A stretch of 64,000 nucleotides of DNA from positions 372,001 to 436,000 of the forward strand of contig NZ_JANQOO010000017.1 in the NCBI RefSeq assembly GCF_028285715.1. Direction: 5' to 3'. This DNA is from Ulvibacterium sp. Its GTDB lineage: Bacteria > Bacteroidota > Bacteroidia > Flavobacteriales > Flavobacteriaceae. Both the position numbers and the translations under genes were made by a program. Below the pieces are notes generated by a model. That model saw only the letters and a list, made by a program, of their open reading frames with translations. It made no database searches and was not told the DNA's origin. Positions 34,225-43,261 of the stretch are shown one piece after another; the stretch's first letter is position 1, and each line of letters opens with the position of its first letter.

Positions 34225-35466
34225 CTATTCGAACTGTATCGCCTTTACCGGAGTGATTTTCGTAATGGCATATGAAGGCAACAAAAGCATCAAAAGGCAC
34301 AATACCAATACCCCTAAATTTAAAAGGAGTATTGTTGGCAAATCCATATGAACAGGGATATACTCTATATAGTATTCCTCCGGATTGGGAAACTTAAAAA
34401 CCATAAACCTGTGCTGTACCCATAACAGGCCCAAACCTATGACATTTCCCCAAAGTAGACCTACCGCAATCAAATAGGCGGCATTGTACAAAAAGACCTT
34501 TCGTATGCTCCAGTTTGGGGATCCCAAGGCCTTTAAAATACCTATCATTTGTGTACGCTCCAGAATCAAAACCAAAAGGGCCGTAATCATATTGATACCG
34601 CCTACGATGATCATAATACCTATGATCAGGGCAATGTTGAAATCGAAAAGACCGATCCATTCGAAAATCTTGAAGTACTTGCTGGTGATGGTCTGGGTAT
34701 CCAGATTGGAAAGGGTCTTGCCATATATTTCACTGGCCTTTTCATCTATATCATAAAAGCTATCCAGAAAAATCTCAAAATTTCCAACTTGGTTCTCCGT
34801 CCACTTGTTCATGCGCTGAATATGGCGAATATCCACAAAAACATATTTGCTATCTATTTCCTCAAAACCGCTGTCATAAATACCGGTTATTTCAAATCTG
34901 CGTTGATTTGGCACTTTTGAGGCATCCCCGTCCTTTAAAAAAAAGGCAAAAAAGGAATCCCCTATATTGAATCGCAACCTACTGGCCATTCGGCGTGAAA
35001 GCAATACCTCATCATTCAGTTTACCCGTGAAGTCGGGCAATCGACCATCCACCAAATATTCCTTAAAAACTTCCCAGTTGTAATCATCACCAACGCCTTT
35101 GGCAATAATTCCCTCAAAGGTTTCCTCTGTACGTATGATTCCTCCCTTGCTGGCCACCGCCTGTACATGGGAAATTCCGTCTACTGATTTAAATTCTGGA
35201 TAGAAGTCCTGCTCCAAGGAAACGGGGACCACGGAAACCTCGGAGTTATTATTGTCATAATTGTATATCTGTACATGACCGTTGAAAGCCGATACCTTCT
35301 CACGGATTTTTTCCTTAAGGCCCTGTCCCGTGGCAATGGCAATCAACATCATAAGGATGCCCAAAGCGATTGCAGCTATCACTATTTTTATTATCGGTGC
35401 GGAAATACTAACTTTATGTTCCTTACCGGTAATGAGCCTTTTGGCAATGAAATACTCAAAATTCAA
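34225..35466 (-). CDS. LolC/LolE-type ABC transporter permease (FtsX family)
   Basis: A 413-residue inner-membrane permease with one N-terminal membrane helix (about 25-48), a large periplasmic MacB-like domain and three C-terminal helices (about 275-400) of the FtsX domain. The start MNFEYFIAKRLI and the SAPIIKIVIAAIALG block are typical of Bacteroidota LolC/E-like proteins, which work in lipoprotein release from the inner membrane. Initiation is at a TTG codon (35466-35464); an in-frame stop upstream excludes a longer ATG start. The partner ATPase is not adjacent. The gene is divergent from the NamZ-like gene with only 3 nt between the start codons. Confidence 0.88.
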   Translation of the reverse strand: MNFEYFIAKRLITGKEHKVSISAPIIKIVIAAIALGILMMLIAIATGQGLKEKIREKVSAFNGHVQIYNYDNNNSEVSVVPVSLEQDFYPEFKSVDGISHVQAVASKGGIIRTEETFEGIIAKGVGDDYNWEVFKEYLVDGRLPDFTGKLNDEVLLSRRMASRLRFNIGDSFFAFFLKDGDASKVPNQRRFEITGIYDSGFEEIDSKYVFVDIRHIQRMNKWTENQVGNFEIFLDSFYDIDEKASEIYGKTLSNLDTQTITSKYFKIFEWIGLFDFNIALIIGIMIIVGGINMITALLVLILERTQMIGILKALGSPNWSIRKVFLYNAAYLIAVGLLWGNVIGLGLLWVQHRFMVFKFPNPEEYYIEYIPVHMDLPTILLLNLGVLVLCLLMLLLPSYAITKITPVKAIQFE

Positions 35467-35469
35467 AAG

Positions 35470-36723
35470 ATGGTGATTTTCTCCAAGCTCAAAAGTACAT
35501 TTTTATTATGGTTTTTGATGGTCTCGGCCTGTGGAAACGCTGATAGGTCACAAAAGGCCACAGCGGATGAAACCGAGTTAAAAAATGCCTCCAGTCAAAC
35601 ACCTCCTGTTGTGGTCGGGGCAAATAGGACTGAACAATACCTCCCGTTGCTCCAAGAAAAAAAAGTAGCGGTTGTGGCCAATCAGACCAGTGTACTATTT
35701 AAAGACAAAAGGAACGAAGCGACACCATCCCATGTCCACCTGGTAGATTCCTTACTTGCACTCGGAATTCAAATCGAAAAGGTCTTTGCTCCGGAACATG
35801 GCTTTAGAGGTCAGGCCGATGCCGGGGAAAAGGTAAAGGACGGTGTGGATACCAAAACGGGGCTACCCCTGATTTCGCTCTATGGCAAAAACCGAAAACC
35901 GTCGCCGGAGCATCTGGAAAACTTGGACATCATCCTTTTTGACATTCAAGATGTCGGGGTACGGTTTTATACATACATTGCTACTTTACAGTTGGTCATG
36001 GAAGCCTGCGCAGAGAATGATATTCCCTTAATAGTCCTGGATAGGCCTAATCCCAATGGGCATTATGTAGACGGACCTACCATGGAAACGGCGCATACCG
36101 GGTTCTTGGGTATGACGGAAATCCCCTTGGTCTATGGCATGAGCATTGGTGAATATTCAAAAATGATCAACGAGGAGGGATGGCTTACCGACGGCGTACG
36201 GGCGGACCTTACTGTTGTTCCCTTGGAAAACTACACCCACCAGACGGCTTATAGTCTCCCCATCCGGCCCTCTCCGAACCTACCTAATGATACGGCCATT
36301 AACCTTTATCCTAGTCTTGGGCTTTTTGAAGGCACCAACATCAATGCCGGAAGAGGTACTGAATTCCAATTTCAACGTTACGGTGCCTCCTTTTTGGATA
36401 ATTCGCAATACAGTTTCAAATATTGGCCAAGACCTAATTTCGGTTCCAAAAATCCCAAGGAAAATGGGAAAGTCTGTTATGGAAAGGACTTATCCCAACA
36501 GCCCAGAATGAACGAGGTCTCCCTACAATGGCTTCTGGACGCCTATATGAACGCCGACGATAAGGATAAAGTGTTCAACACCAATGGCTTTACCAAACAT
36601 GCCGGAACGGAAACGTTGCAACAACAAATAGAAGCCGGACGCACCGAGGATGAAATAAAGGCAGGATGGCAACCTGATTTGGAAAAATTCCAAAAAATCA
36701 GGAAAAAATACCTGATTTATTGA
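35470..36723 (+). CDS. NamZ-like exo-beta-N-acetylmuramidase (DUF1343, GH171), lipoprotein
   Basis: A 417-residue lipoprotein when started at ATG 35470, which gives a proper lipobox (LMVSAC, Cys21); upstream in-frame codons would overlap the divergent permease gene and spoil the signal. The DUF1343 core is clear: VVANQTSVLF, VFAPEHGFRGQADAGEKV, SLYGKNRKP, LIVLDRPNPNGHYVDGP and GLFEGTNINAGRGTEFQF. Characterised members (NamZ, family GH171) release terminal MurNAc from muropeptide-derived glycans, so a role in cell-wall recycling is likely. It converges on the tricorn-like gene, ending 3 nt from its stop. Confidence 0.9.
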   Translation: MVIFSKLKSTFLLWFLMVSACGNADRSQKATADETELKNASSQTPPVVVGANRTEQYLPLLQEKKVAVVANQTSVLFKDKRNEATPSHVHLVDSLLALGIQIEKVFAPEHGFRGQADAGEKVKDGVDTKTGLPLISLYGKNRKPSPEHLENLDIILFDIQDVGVRFYTYIATLQLVMEACAENDIPLIVLDRPNPNGHYVDGPTMETAHTGFLGMTEIPLVYGMSIGEYSKMINEEGWLTDGVRADLTVVPLENYTHQTAYSLPIRPSPNLPNDTAINLYPSLGLFEGTNINAGRGTEFQFQRYGASFLDNSQYSFKYWPRPNFGSKNPKENGKVCYGKDLSQQPRMNEVSLQWLLDAYMNADDKDKVFNTNGFTKHAGTETLQQQIEAGRTEDEIKAGWQPDLEKFQKIRKKYLIY

Positions 36724-36726
36724 TAC

Positions 36727-39700
36727 TTAATTCCGTTTTTCATAGGCCGGTCTCTGCGGGGTCTTAAAACTTTTTCCTTGGTTTATCAGTTTCAGAACTT
36801 CCTGAATACCAGCCTCCAATTGTACGTCGGTTCCATTGGCCAGCTTTTGGAAATCCTCTATCACTTCTATATCCGGATCTACTCCATGACCTTCCTTAAA
36901 CCAGCCCCCCTTTGGGTTGTACATTCTAAAAGTGGGCACGGTAATACCGCCATTATCAATTAAACTAGGCGCACCGGAAATACCAATTAACCCTCCCCAG
37001 GTACGGGTACCTATCAATGGCCCAAGACCTCTCTTTTTAAAATAATCAGGAAAAGCATCCCCTCCGGACCCACTGAAACCATTAATGAGCATTACTTTGG
37101 GGCCAAAGTTCCCGGAAGGGGGCCATGCCCAATCCTTACCATCCCTAACCGCCCAAAACGCCAATGGTTTCCGGTCCAACAATTCGACGAACCTATCCGG
37201 AATTTGTCCTCCGCTATTGAATCTTTCATCTATGATCATACCTTCCTTGCCCATTTGTCCATAGAATTGTCTTACCAGTTCATTTTGGCCATCCAGTCCT
37301 GTGCTTCTCACATAAATATACCCTATTCTTCCATCGGTGGCCTTGGCCACACGTTGACGGTTATTCTCGATCCATGACAAATGGCGCAGTCTTGTCTCGG
37401 ACCTCATGGTCTCTACCAGTACCTTTTTGGCATTGGTAAACGATGGTGTCTTATTTACCGTCAACTGAACCGTGGCACCGGCCAAACCTTGAAAGGCGGC
37501 AGATAGGGGCCTATTCGTATCCAATGGAACCCCGTTTACGGCCAAAATATAATCTCCTTCACTAACATCCACACCGGGTTTTGCCAATGCAGACCTTACT
37601 TCCGCGTCCCACGGGGCCCCAGAAATAATCTTTTTAATACGATACCGATTATTTTCCAACTCAATATCCGCCCCTAAATAGCCAACATTTATTCTGTCCG
37701 CATTTTCAATATCGCCACCACCGGTATAGGTATGGGACGCATTTAGCTCTGCAATCAAATCGCCTATAATTATATTAACGTCATTTCGGGAGTTGGCTTG
37801 ATCTATCAGCGCCCCGTAACGTGATTTCATAGCATCCCAGTCTACACCGTGCATATTTGGGTCATAGAAATAATCGCGTTCGAACCTCCAAACATCATTA
37901 AAAATTTGTTTCCATTCTTCCTTGGGCACCACGGTCATAGTCATTTCCTGGGTGGGAACGGTATCGTCTATTTTTTGATCGGCATCTATATTAAGGACGG
38001 CCAACTTTTCATCCTGTATTACCAATACTTTCTTTCCATCGGCTGAGACCTCATAATTTGATACGTTCGATACAATGGTCTTGACCTCTTTTTCTTCAAA
38101 ATCGAAATAATCCAATGAAGGGGATGCCCCTTCCGGTGAACCGGAATTGGGAAAGCGCACAAACAATAGTTTATTGTCAACAGCTGTTAAATCGTCCAAG
38201 TTGCCTGGCGCTACCTCCAACAATTCCACGCGATTTTCAAACCCGGCGATTTTAATTGAGGTTTGGGTCTTATCCGCGGATTTCTCATTATCCTTACTCT
38301 TTTTCTTCTTTTTGGACTTGCCGTTATCCCCGCTCTTGTCTTCTTCTTTTTTAGGAGCTTCAAAGGCATCATTCTCTACTTCCAGTAAAGAAGGTGTAGA
38401 CCCGTCTAAAGTGCCCACGGCGATATTGGTAGTATTCGGGTAGATAAACGTATTGTCCAAATCTGAATATACCGGTTGAAAAGTTCTGTTTGTTGTAAAA
38501 AATAGATACTTGCCATCCTTACTGAATGCGGGTGATCCGTCAGAATAAAATCCTGATGTAAGCTGAGATACGCTCTTGGTATCGATATTGCAAAGAAAAA
38601 TTGCCGACGTAGAAGGATTATCGATACCTCTGCCGTAGGCAATCCATTTACTGTCCGGGGACCAGGAGACCCGGAAATCGCGTAGACCACCTTCAAACAT
38701 ATATTTGCCTTGATCTAGCTTTACTTTTTGTCCAGTATTAACGTCGATATAGTTTATGGACATGGACTGATCTACATAAACGATCTTTTTGCTGTCCGGA
38801 GACCAATATATGGTATAATTGAACCCATTTTCAAAATCAGTAACGGTTTTGGGCTTTTGATTACCCGTCATATCGTGCAATGTCAACTGATACTCCCCAG
38901 TAGCATCACTCCAATAGGCCAAATACTTTCCATTCGGTGACCAAGAGGGTTTTCTTTCAGCTGTTCCGGAACTGGATGTTAAATTGGCTACAAAACCTTT
39001 TGTTGCCGGAAGATCGAACAATTCGCCCCTGGCTTGGACGACAACCCTATTCCCATCCGGGGAAAGCGTAGCGGACTGCATAAACGAGGCTACATTCTTT
39101 TGCTTTGCAATAAGCCCTTTCTCATCGGAGATTAACCGGATATTGACCTCCGATGTATTACCTGAGGAAAGGTTATACAAATAAAGCCTTCCACCTGCCT
39201 CAAAAACGATATCGGAAGGACCCGCTTCAGGAAAAGTAATGTCAAAATCCGTAAAATTGGTCAACTGTTCGTTGGTCTTACCGGCAATATCATATTTCCA
39301 CAAATTGTTCCTTTTATTGGGACCGTTATCGGACATATAATAAATGGTCTCCCCTTTCCACATAGGCAGTTCATCATTTGCATTGTTCTTGGTAATATTT
39401 ATGGTCTGAAAGGAATTCAAATCAAAAACAAGAATATCAGGTGCGGTTCCACCGCGGTATCTTTTCCAATTTCTATTCACTCGGGACCGGTCCGTATAAG
39501 CGATCTTTTGACTATCTGGTGAAAACGAGGCATACTCCCCATAGGGCACGGGCAATTTTTGGGGAGCCCCTCCATTTACAGGAACGGTGTAAAACTGACT
39601 GTAGCGTTGACGCCCACTTTCCCTTGAAGAAGAGAACAATACTGACTTTCCATCCGGGTTCCAACCCAAAACACGATCAAACATTCCGTGATAGGTAAGG

Positions 39701-39999
39701 CGTTTTGGTATTCCACCAGTGGTCCCAATAACGTATACATCGCTGTTTCCGTTATAATTGGCGGTATACGCAATCATACTTCCGTCCGGTGAAAATTTTG
39801 GGTAGCGCTCAATTCCCTTTGGCGAGCTTAGTTTACTGGCAGTACCACCGGACTTTGGAACTATCCACACATCATCACCATACACAAAAGTAATCTCGGA
39901 ATCCGAGACGTCCGGGTATTGCATTAGACTTCCATTAATCTGCGCATTTACGGTTCCATATAGAAACAAGAATGCCAAAAGTGCTGTTGTCTTCATCAA
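36727..39999 (-). CDS. Tricorn-like S41 family serine protease with beta-propeller
   Basis: A 1,090-residue exported protein (signal cleavage near VNAQI). The first about 540 residues form PD40/TolB-like propeller repeats (YPKFSPDGSMIAYTAN, KPSWSPNGKYLAYWSD and similar). A lysine/glutamate-rich disordered segment of roughly 35 residues follows (around 545-580). After a second propeller-like part come the C1 region, a PDZ domain (about 775-850, PGVDVSEGDYILAVNG) and the S41 catalytic domain, where NGFSGSGGDAFPDYF carries the nucleophile serine in G-S-G-G-D. This is the tricorn protease architecture, common in Bacteroidota. It probably degrades oligopeptides in the periplasm. Confidence 0.93.
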   Translation of the reverse strand: MMKTTALLAFLFLYGTVNAQINGSLMQYPDVSDSEITFVYGDDVWIVPKSGGTASKLSSPKGIERYPKFSPDGSMIAYTANYNGNSDVYVIGTTGGIPKRLTYHGMFDRVLGWNPDGKSVLFSSSRESGRQRYSQFYTVPVNGGAPQKLPVPYGEYASFSPDSQKIAYTDRSRVNRNWKRYRGGTAPDILVFDLNSFQTINITKNNANDELPMWKGETIYYMSDNGPNKRNNLWKYDIAGKTNEQLTNFTDFDITFPEAGPSDIVFEAGGRLYLYNLSSGNTSEVNIRLISDEKGLIAKQKNVASFMQSATLSPDGNRVVVQARGELFDLPATKGFVANLTSSSGTAERKPSWSPNGKYLAYWSDATGEYQLTLHDMTGNQKPKTVTDFENGFNYTIYWSPDSKKIVYVDQSMSINYIDVNTGQKVKLDQGKYMFEGGLRDFRVSWSPDSKWIAYGRGIDNPSTSAIFLCNIDTKSVSQLTSGFYSDGSPAFSKDGKYLFFTTNRTFQPVYSDLDNTFIYPNTTNIAVGTLDGSTPSLLEVENDAFEAPKKEEDKSGDNGKSKKKKKSKDNEKSADKTQTSIKIAGFENRVELLEVAPGNLDDLTAVDNKLLFVRFPNSGSPEGASPSLDYFDFEEKEVKTIVSNVSNYEVSADGKKVLVIQDEKLAVLNIDADQKIDDTVPTQEMTMTVVPKEEWKQIFNDVWRFERDYFYDPNMHGVDWDAMKSRYGALIDQANSRNDVNIIIGDLIAELNASHTYTGGGDIENADRINVGYLGADIELENNRYRIKKIISGAPWDAEVRSALAKPGVDVSEGDYILAVNGVPLDTNRPLSAAFQGLAGATVQLTVNKTPSFTNAKKVLVETMRSETRLRHLSWIENNRQRVAKATDGRIGYIYVRSTGLDGQNELVRQFYGQMGKEGMIIDERFNSGGQIPDRFVELLDRKPLAFWAVRDGKDWAWPPSGNFGPKVMLINGFSGSGGDAFPDYFKKRGLGPLIGTRTWGGLIGISGAPSLIDNGGITVPTFRMYNPKGGWFKEGHGVDPDIEVIEDFQKLANGTDVQLEAGIQEVLKLINQGKSFKTPQRPAYEKRN

Positions 40000-40114
40000 G
40001 TAATTTTGGTTTTAGTGTTTATAAAAAATGGTTTTTGCTATCTATTGTTTAGGATACTTAAGTAAAGTTCGTAGACTTATTTTATAAAAATACGTTTGAA
40101 ACACTGTGTTGCCA

Positions 40115-40633
40115 TCATCCATTGTCTATTGATTTCTTCATTTTCTCCACAATGGAAAAGGCGGCCGGACAAATGGCCACATTTTTTAGGGTCAAGTGAC
40201 TAATCTGATGAAACTTTTTTCGGTCCGTATGTGGAAACTCCCTACAGGCCTTGGGACGTACTTCGTAAATAAGACAGTGATTGTCCGCCCCCAAAAAAAT
40301 ACAAGGTAGCTGCTGTAACACATAATCGTTTTCCTCATCCATACGCAAATATTCTGCAATAAAGTTTTTAGGCCTCAATTTTAAATGTCTTGAAATTCGT
40401 ACGACATCGGCATCCGTAAAAAGTGGACCGGTGGTCCTGCAGCAATTGGCACATTGTAGACAATCGGTACGCTCAAACTCCAATTCATGGAGTTCCTGCA
40501 TTACATAATCCAAGTTTTTGGGCGGTCTTTTTTTTAAACGGGCAAAAAACTTCATGTTTTCTGCGCTTTTTTCCTTCGCCTTCTGCGGAAGCTGTCTCAG
40601 TATTTCCTGCATGTCTATTAAATCGTCCGTCAA
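40115..40633 (-). CDS. YkgJ family cysteine cluster protein
   Basis: A 172-residue cytoplasmic protein of the YkgJ/UPF0153 family. The cysteines CLQCANCC (about 58-65), the CIF and CLIYEVRPKACREFP segment and a terminal CPAAF agree with the family's metal-binding CxxCxxCC signature. The biochemical role of the family is not established; an Fe-S or zinc site is likely. It is divergent from a methyltransferase gene, with about 55 nt between the starts, which leaves little space for two separate promoters. Confidence 0.88.
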   Translation of the reverse strand: MTDDLIDMQEILRQLPQKAKEKSAENMKFFARLKKRPPKNLDYVMQELHELEFERTDCLQCANCCRTTGPLFTDADVVRISRHLKLRPKNFIAEYLRMDEENDYVLQQLPCIFLGADNHCLIYEVRPKACREFPHTDRKKFHQISHLTLKNVAICPAAFSIVEKMKKSIDNG

Positions 40634-40688
40634 AACTAGCCAAGAAATCTATAAATACACCATTTTTGTGGCAAACTAAACCTTAATA

Positions 40689-41393
40689 ATGGAAGATATC
40701 TTTGGCAAAGCCTTATTGGATTTTCAAATTGGACGCTATACCGAGGATATTGTTACATATTCTTCTTTGAATATTAAGGATACCTTGCCCCTGCCCTATC
40801 TCTTTAGGGACTATGACAACATGCCGGTTCTTGAACAAAAAGCCTTGGACCTTTGTTTTGGTGAAGTTTTGGATATTGGATGTGGCACAGGAAGTCATAG
40901 CCTCTATCTACAACAACAAGGATTTGAAGTTACAGCATTGGATTATTCCAAGGGTGCCGTTGAAACCTGTAAATCCAGGGGAGTCAAAAAAACGGCATAC
41001 AGCGATATTCTGGACCATACCCAAAAATATGATACGCTTTTATTGTTAATGAACGGAATAGGTATTATTGGGAGGCTTCAAAATCTGGATATTTTTTTTA
41101 TGCATCTGAAATCCTTATTGAAACCATACGGCCAGATTCTGTTGGATTCCAGTGACATCATTTATATGTACGATGCCGATGAAGATGGTGGAATATGGCT
41201 CCCGAAAAGCAGTTCGTATTACGGTGAAATTCAATTTACCTTGGAATACAAAGGAAAAAGAGGACTTCCATTTTATTGGTTGTACCTGGATTACGCCACA
41301 TTAAAAAAAGCAGCCAAAATCCATGGAATGATCTGCGAACTCGTAAGTAATGGGGAACACTACGACTATTTAGCCAAATTAAGTGTACTTTGA
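40689..41393 (+). CDS. Class I SAM-dependent methyltransferase
   Basis: A 234-residue methyltransferase with a Rossmann-like fold. Motif I is VLDIGCGTGSHSLYLQQQG (around 61-79), followed by VTALDYSKGAVE (motif II acidic residue) and DTLLLLMNGIGIIGR (motif IV region). The substrate is unknown; similar proteins are annotated simply as SAM methyltransferases. The ATG at 40689 is preceded by a very short intergenic region shared with the divergent YkgJ-family gene. Confidence 0.87.
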   Translation: MEDIFGKALLDFQIGRYTEDIVTYSSLNIKDTLPLPYLFRDYDNMPVLEQKALDLCFGEVLDIGCGTGSHSLYLQQQGFEVTALDYSKGAVETCKSRGVKKTAYSDILDHTQKYDTLLLLMNGIGIIGRLQNLDIFFMHLKSLLKPYGQILLDSSDIIYMYDADEDGGIWLPKSSSYYGEIQFTLEYKGKRGLPFYWLYLDYATLKKAAKIHGMICELVSNGEHYDYLAKLSVL

Positions 41394-41450
41394 CCGCTTT
41401 TAAATACAGTTGGGTACGTTTTTTGCGTTATATTCATACAAAAAATTGTC

Positions 41451-42323
41451 ATGAAAATTAGTGCCGTTTGGGTATTATCCGCTTTAAGCCTTTTGCTTTT
41501 AGGATGTTCCAACAGTTCGGATGATGATGGGCCCGATACCCAACCTCCCATAGACAGATCGGGTAATCTTTTACCAACTGGAGCGTCGGCAAACGATATT
41601 CTCTCCAACGACGACTTTACCAAACTCAAAATTGAAATAGCCTATGTCACAGGTTTTAGGCCTACCCCAAGGGCCATTGAGAACTTTGTGAATTTTCTAA
41701 GATTAAGAACCTTTAAACAGGACATAGAGCTTGTTTATACGCAACTACCATCCCCGGATGAAGAGACATTGACCTTACAGGAAGTTGCTCAATTGGAAAG
41801 TGACAATAGAACGGCCTATAACGAGGGGGATACCCTTGCCATCTATATTTATTTTGCGGATGCCCCGGCCGATGACGACGACGAGGAAGAAGGTTTGGTT
41901 ACCCTTGGGGCCGTATACCGGAATACCTCAATGATCATTCATCAGGGTACCGTTTGGAGCTTGGCGGCCCAGAGTATTTTTATTACCATTACCGATGTGG
42001 AAACAGCAACGCTGGAACATGAATTTGGCCACCTGTTTGGACTGGTAGATCTAGGCACCGACCCAATCAATAACCATGAAGACCCGGACGCCCCAAACCA
42101 TTGTAACGTAGAAGGCTGTTTAATGCGGGCAGAACTCCAATTTGGAAGTCCAAGCTTTAAAAGGGCCCTGGCCGGCAAATCTGGTGAAATTAAATCCGCC
42201 TGCTCCCTAAGTGGAGCAAGTATTCTAAAACTATTGGATACCAGGGCGGCCAATGGGTCCCTAATCGTTCCCAACCTAGATCCGGAATGCATTTTAGACC
42301 TCCAATCCAATGGTGGGAGATAG
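41451..42323 (+). CDS. Metalloprotease lipoprotein with HExxHxxGxxD motif
   Basis: A 290-residue lipoprotein (lipobox LLLLGC, Cys19) with an acidic linker. HEFGHLFGLVD at 190-200 fits the metzincin zinc motif with aspartate as the third ligand (H-E-x2-H-x2-G-x2-D), the variant known from snapalysin-type enzymes. CNVEGCLMRAEL, around 225, provides the candidate Met-turn and a cysteine pair. An unusual DDDDEEE stretch lies at 141-147. It is a distant relative in design of the cadherin-domain protease at 11.6-12.6 kb, which uses histidine. Such proteins are often labelled membrane metalloproteases in Flavobacteriaceae; substrate unknown. Confidence 0.83.
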   Translation: MKISAVWVLSALSLLLLGCSNSSDDDGPDTQPPIDRSGNLLPTGASANDILSNDDFTKLKIEIAYVTGFRPTPRAIENFVNFLRLRTFKQDIELVYTQLPSPDEETLTLQEVAQLESDNRTAYNEGDTLAIYIYFADAPADDDDEEEGLVTLGAVYRNTSMIIHQGTVWSLAAQSIFITITDVETATLEHEFGHLFGLVDLGTDPINNHEDPDAPNHCNVEGCLMRAELQFGSPSFKRALAGKSGEIKSACSLSGASILKLLDTRAANGSLIVPNLDPECILDLQSNGGR

Positions 42324-42383
42324 TTAAGGCGTTTTCCATTGGAAGGTTCCAAAATCCAATAACTTTACTAATCCCTGCTTGGA

Positions 42384-43016
42384 TTATGGAATGTTCAAGT
42401 ACTTATGCGTTTGTAAGGACACGATCCACTTGGGGTTTTTCATCACATAATCCACGATCAACGGAATTGTCTTCTCACGAACGCTCCATTCTGGCTGCAG
42501 GTATAGAATGCAGTTTTCGTTCACCTTTGCGGCTTCCTGCTCCGCGAAGATGAAATCGTGTTTGTTGTAAACAATGACTTTTAGTTCATGGGCAACACCA
42601 TAGATTTCCGGTTGCGGTAGTTTATTTTTTTTTGGTGAAAGACAGATCCAATCCCATATCCCTGTTAACGTATAGGCCCCGGAAGTCTCTATATGGGTCT
42701 TCAATTTTTTTCCCTTTAGCGCACGGGTAAGCGGTAACATGTCCCAAGTTAAGGGTTCCCCACCGGTTACAACTATGGTATCCGAATGTTCTGCGGCTTT
42801 TTCCACTATACTTTCAATCGCTGTGGGCGGATGTAGATCTGCATTCCAGCTTTCCTTCACATCACACCAATGGCAGCCCACGTCACAACCGCCTACCCGA
42901 ATAAAATACGCGGCAGTACCTTTATGGTAACCTTCTCCTTGAATAGTATAGAATTCCTCCATCAAGGGGAGCATCAATCCCTTGTCTACTAGGGTCATTA
43001 CCTCATCTTTAACCAT
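42384..43016 (-). CDS. queE: 7-carboxy-7-deazaguanine synthase
   Basis: A 210-residue radical SAM enzyme of queuosine/preQ0 biosynthesis, converting 6-carboxytetrahydropterin to 7-carboxy-7-deazaguanine. The N-terminal block EEFYTIQGEGYHKGTAAYF is diagnostic. The iron-sulfur cluster cysteines are Cys44, Cys48 and Cys51 in GCDVGCHWCD (C-x3-C-x2-C, the common radical SAM spacing). TGGEPL follows as the GGE SAM-binding motif. Another start at Met15 is possible. It converges with the metalloprotease gene and has no other queuosine gene nearby. Confidence 0.93.
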   Translation of the reverse strand: MVKDEVMTLVDKGLMLPLMEEFYTIQGEGYHKGTAAYFIRVGGCDVGCHWCDVKESWNADLHPPTAIESIVEKAAEHSDTIVVTGGEPLTWDMLPLTRALKGKKLKTHIETSGAYTLTGIWDWICLSPKKNKLPQPEIYGVAHELKVIVYNKHDFIFAEQEAAKVNENCILYLQPEWSVREKTIPLIVDYVMKNPKWIVSLQTHKYLNIP

Positions 43017-43261
43017 TTGGCAAAGATACGTCCCTTAGGTTCCAAAACACAAATTCAGTACACCAAAGTTTAGCGATTCAATAATATATCCTTCTTAGAG
43101 TACGTAGATTGCATAACAAACAAATTTCGAGTTTGCGATTTTGCCAAGCCATTTACCCATACTGAATTTGGTAATCGGTTCCTACGACATATGGCAATAA
43201 ACCCAAGGAAACCAATACTTAAACGCATAAAAATGCCTATTTTTAGGGCAAAATTGACCGG

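Noticed and set aside
35275-35469. Longer N-terminus for the NamZ-like protein
   Set aside because: It lies fully within the divergent permease gene and would place the lipobox 86 residues into the protein.
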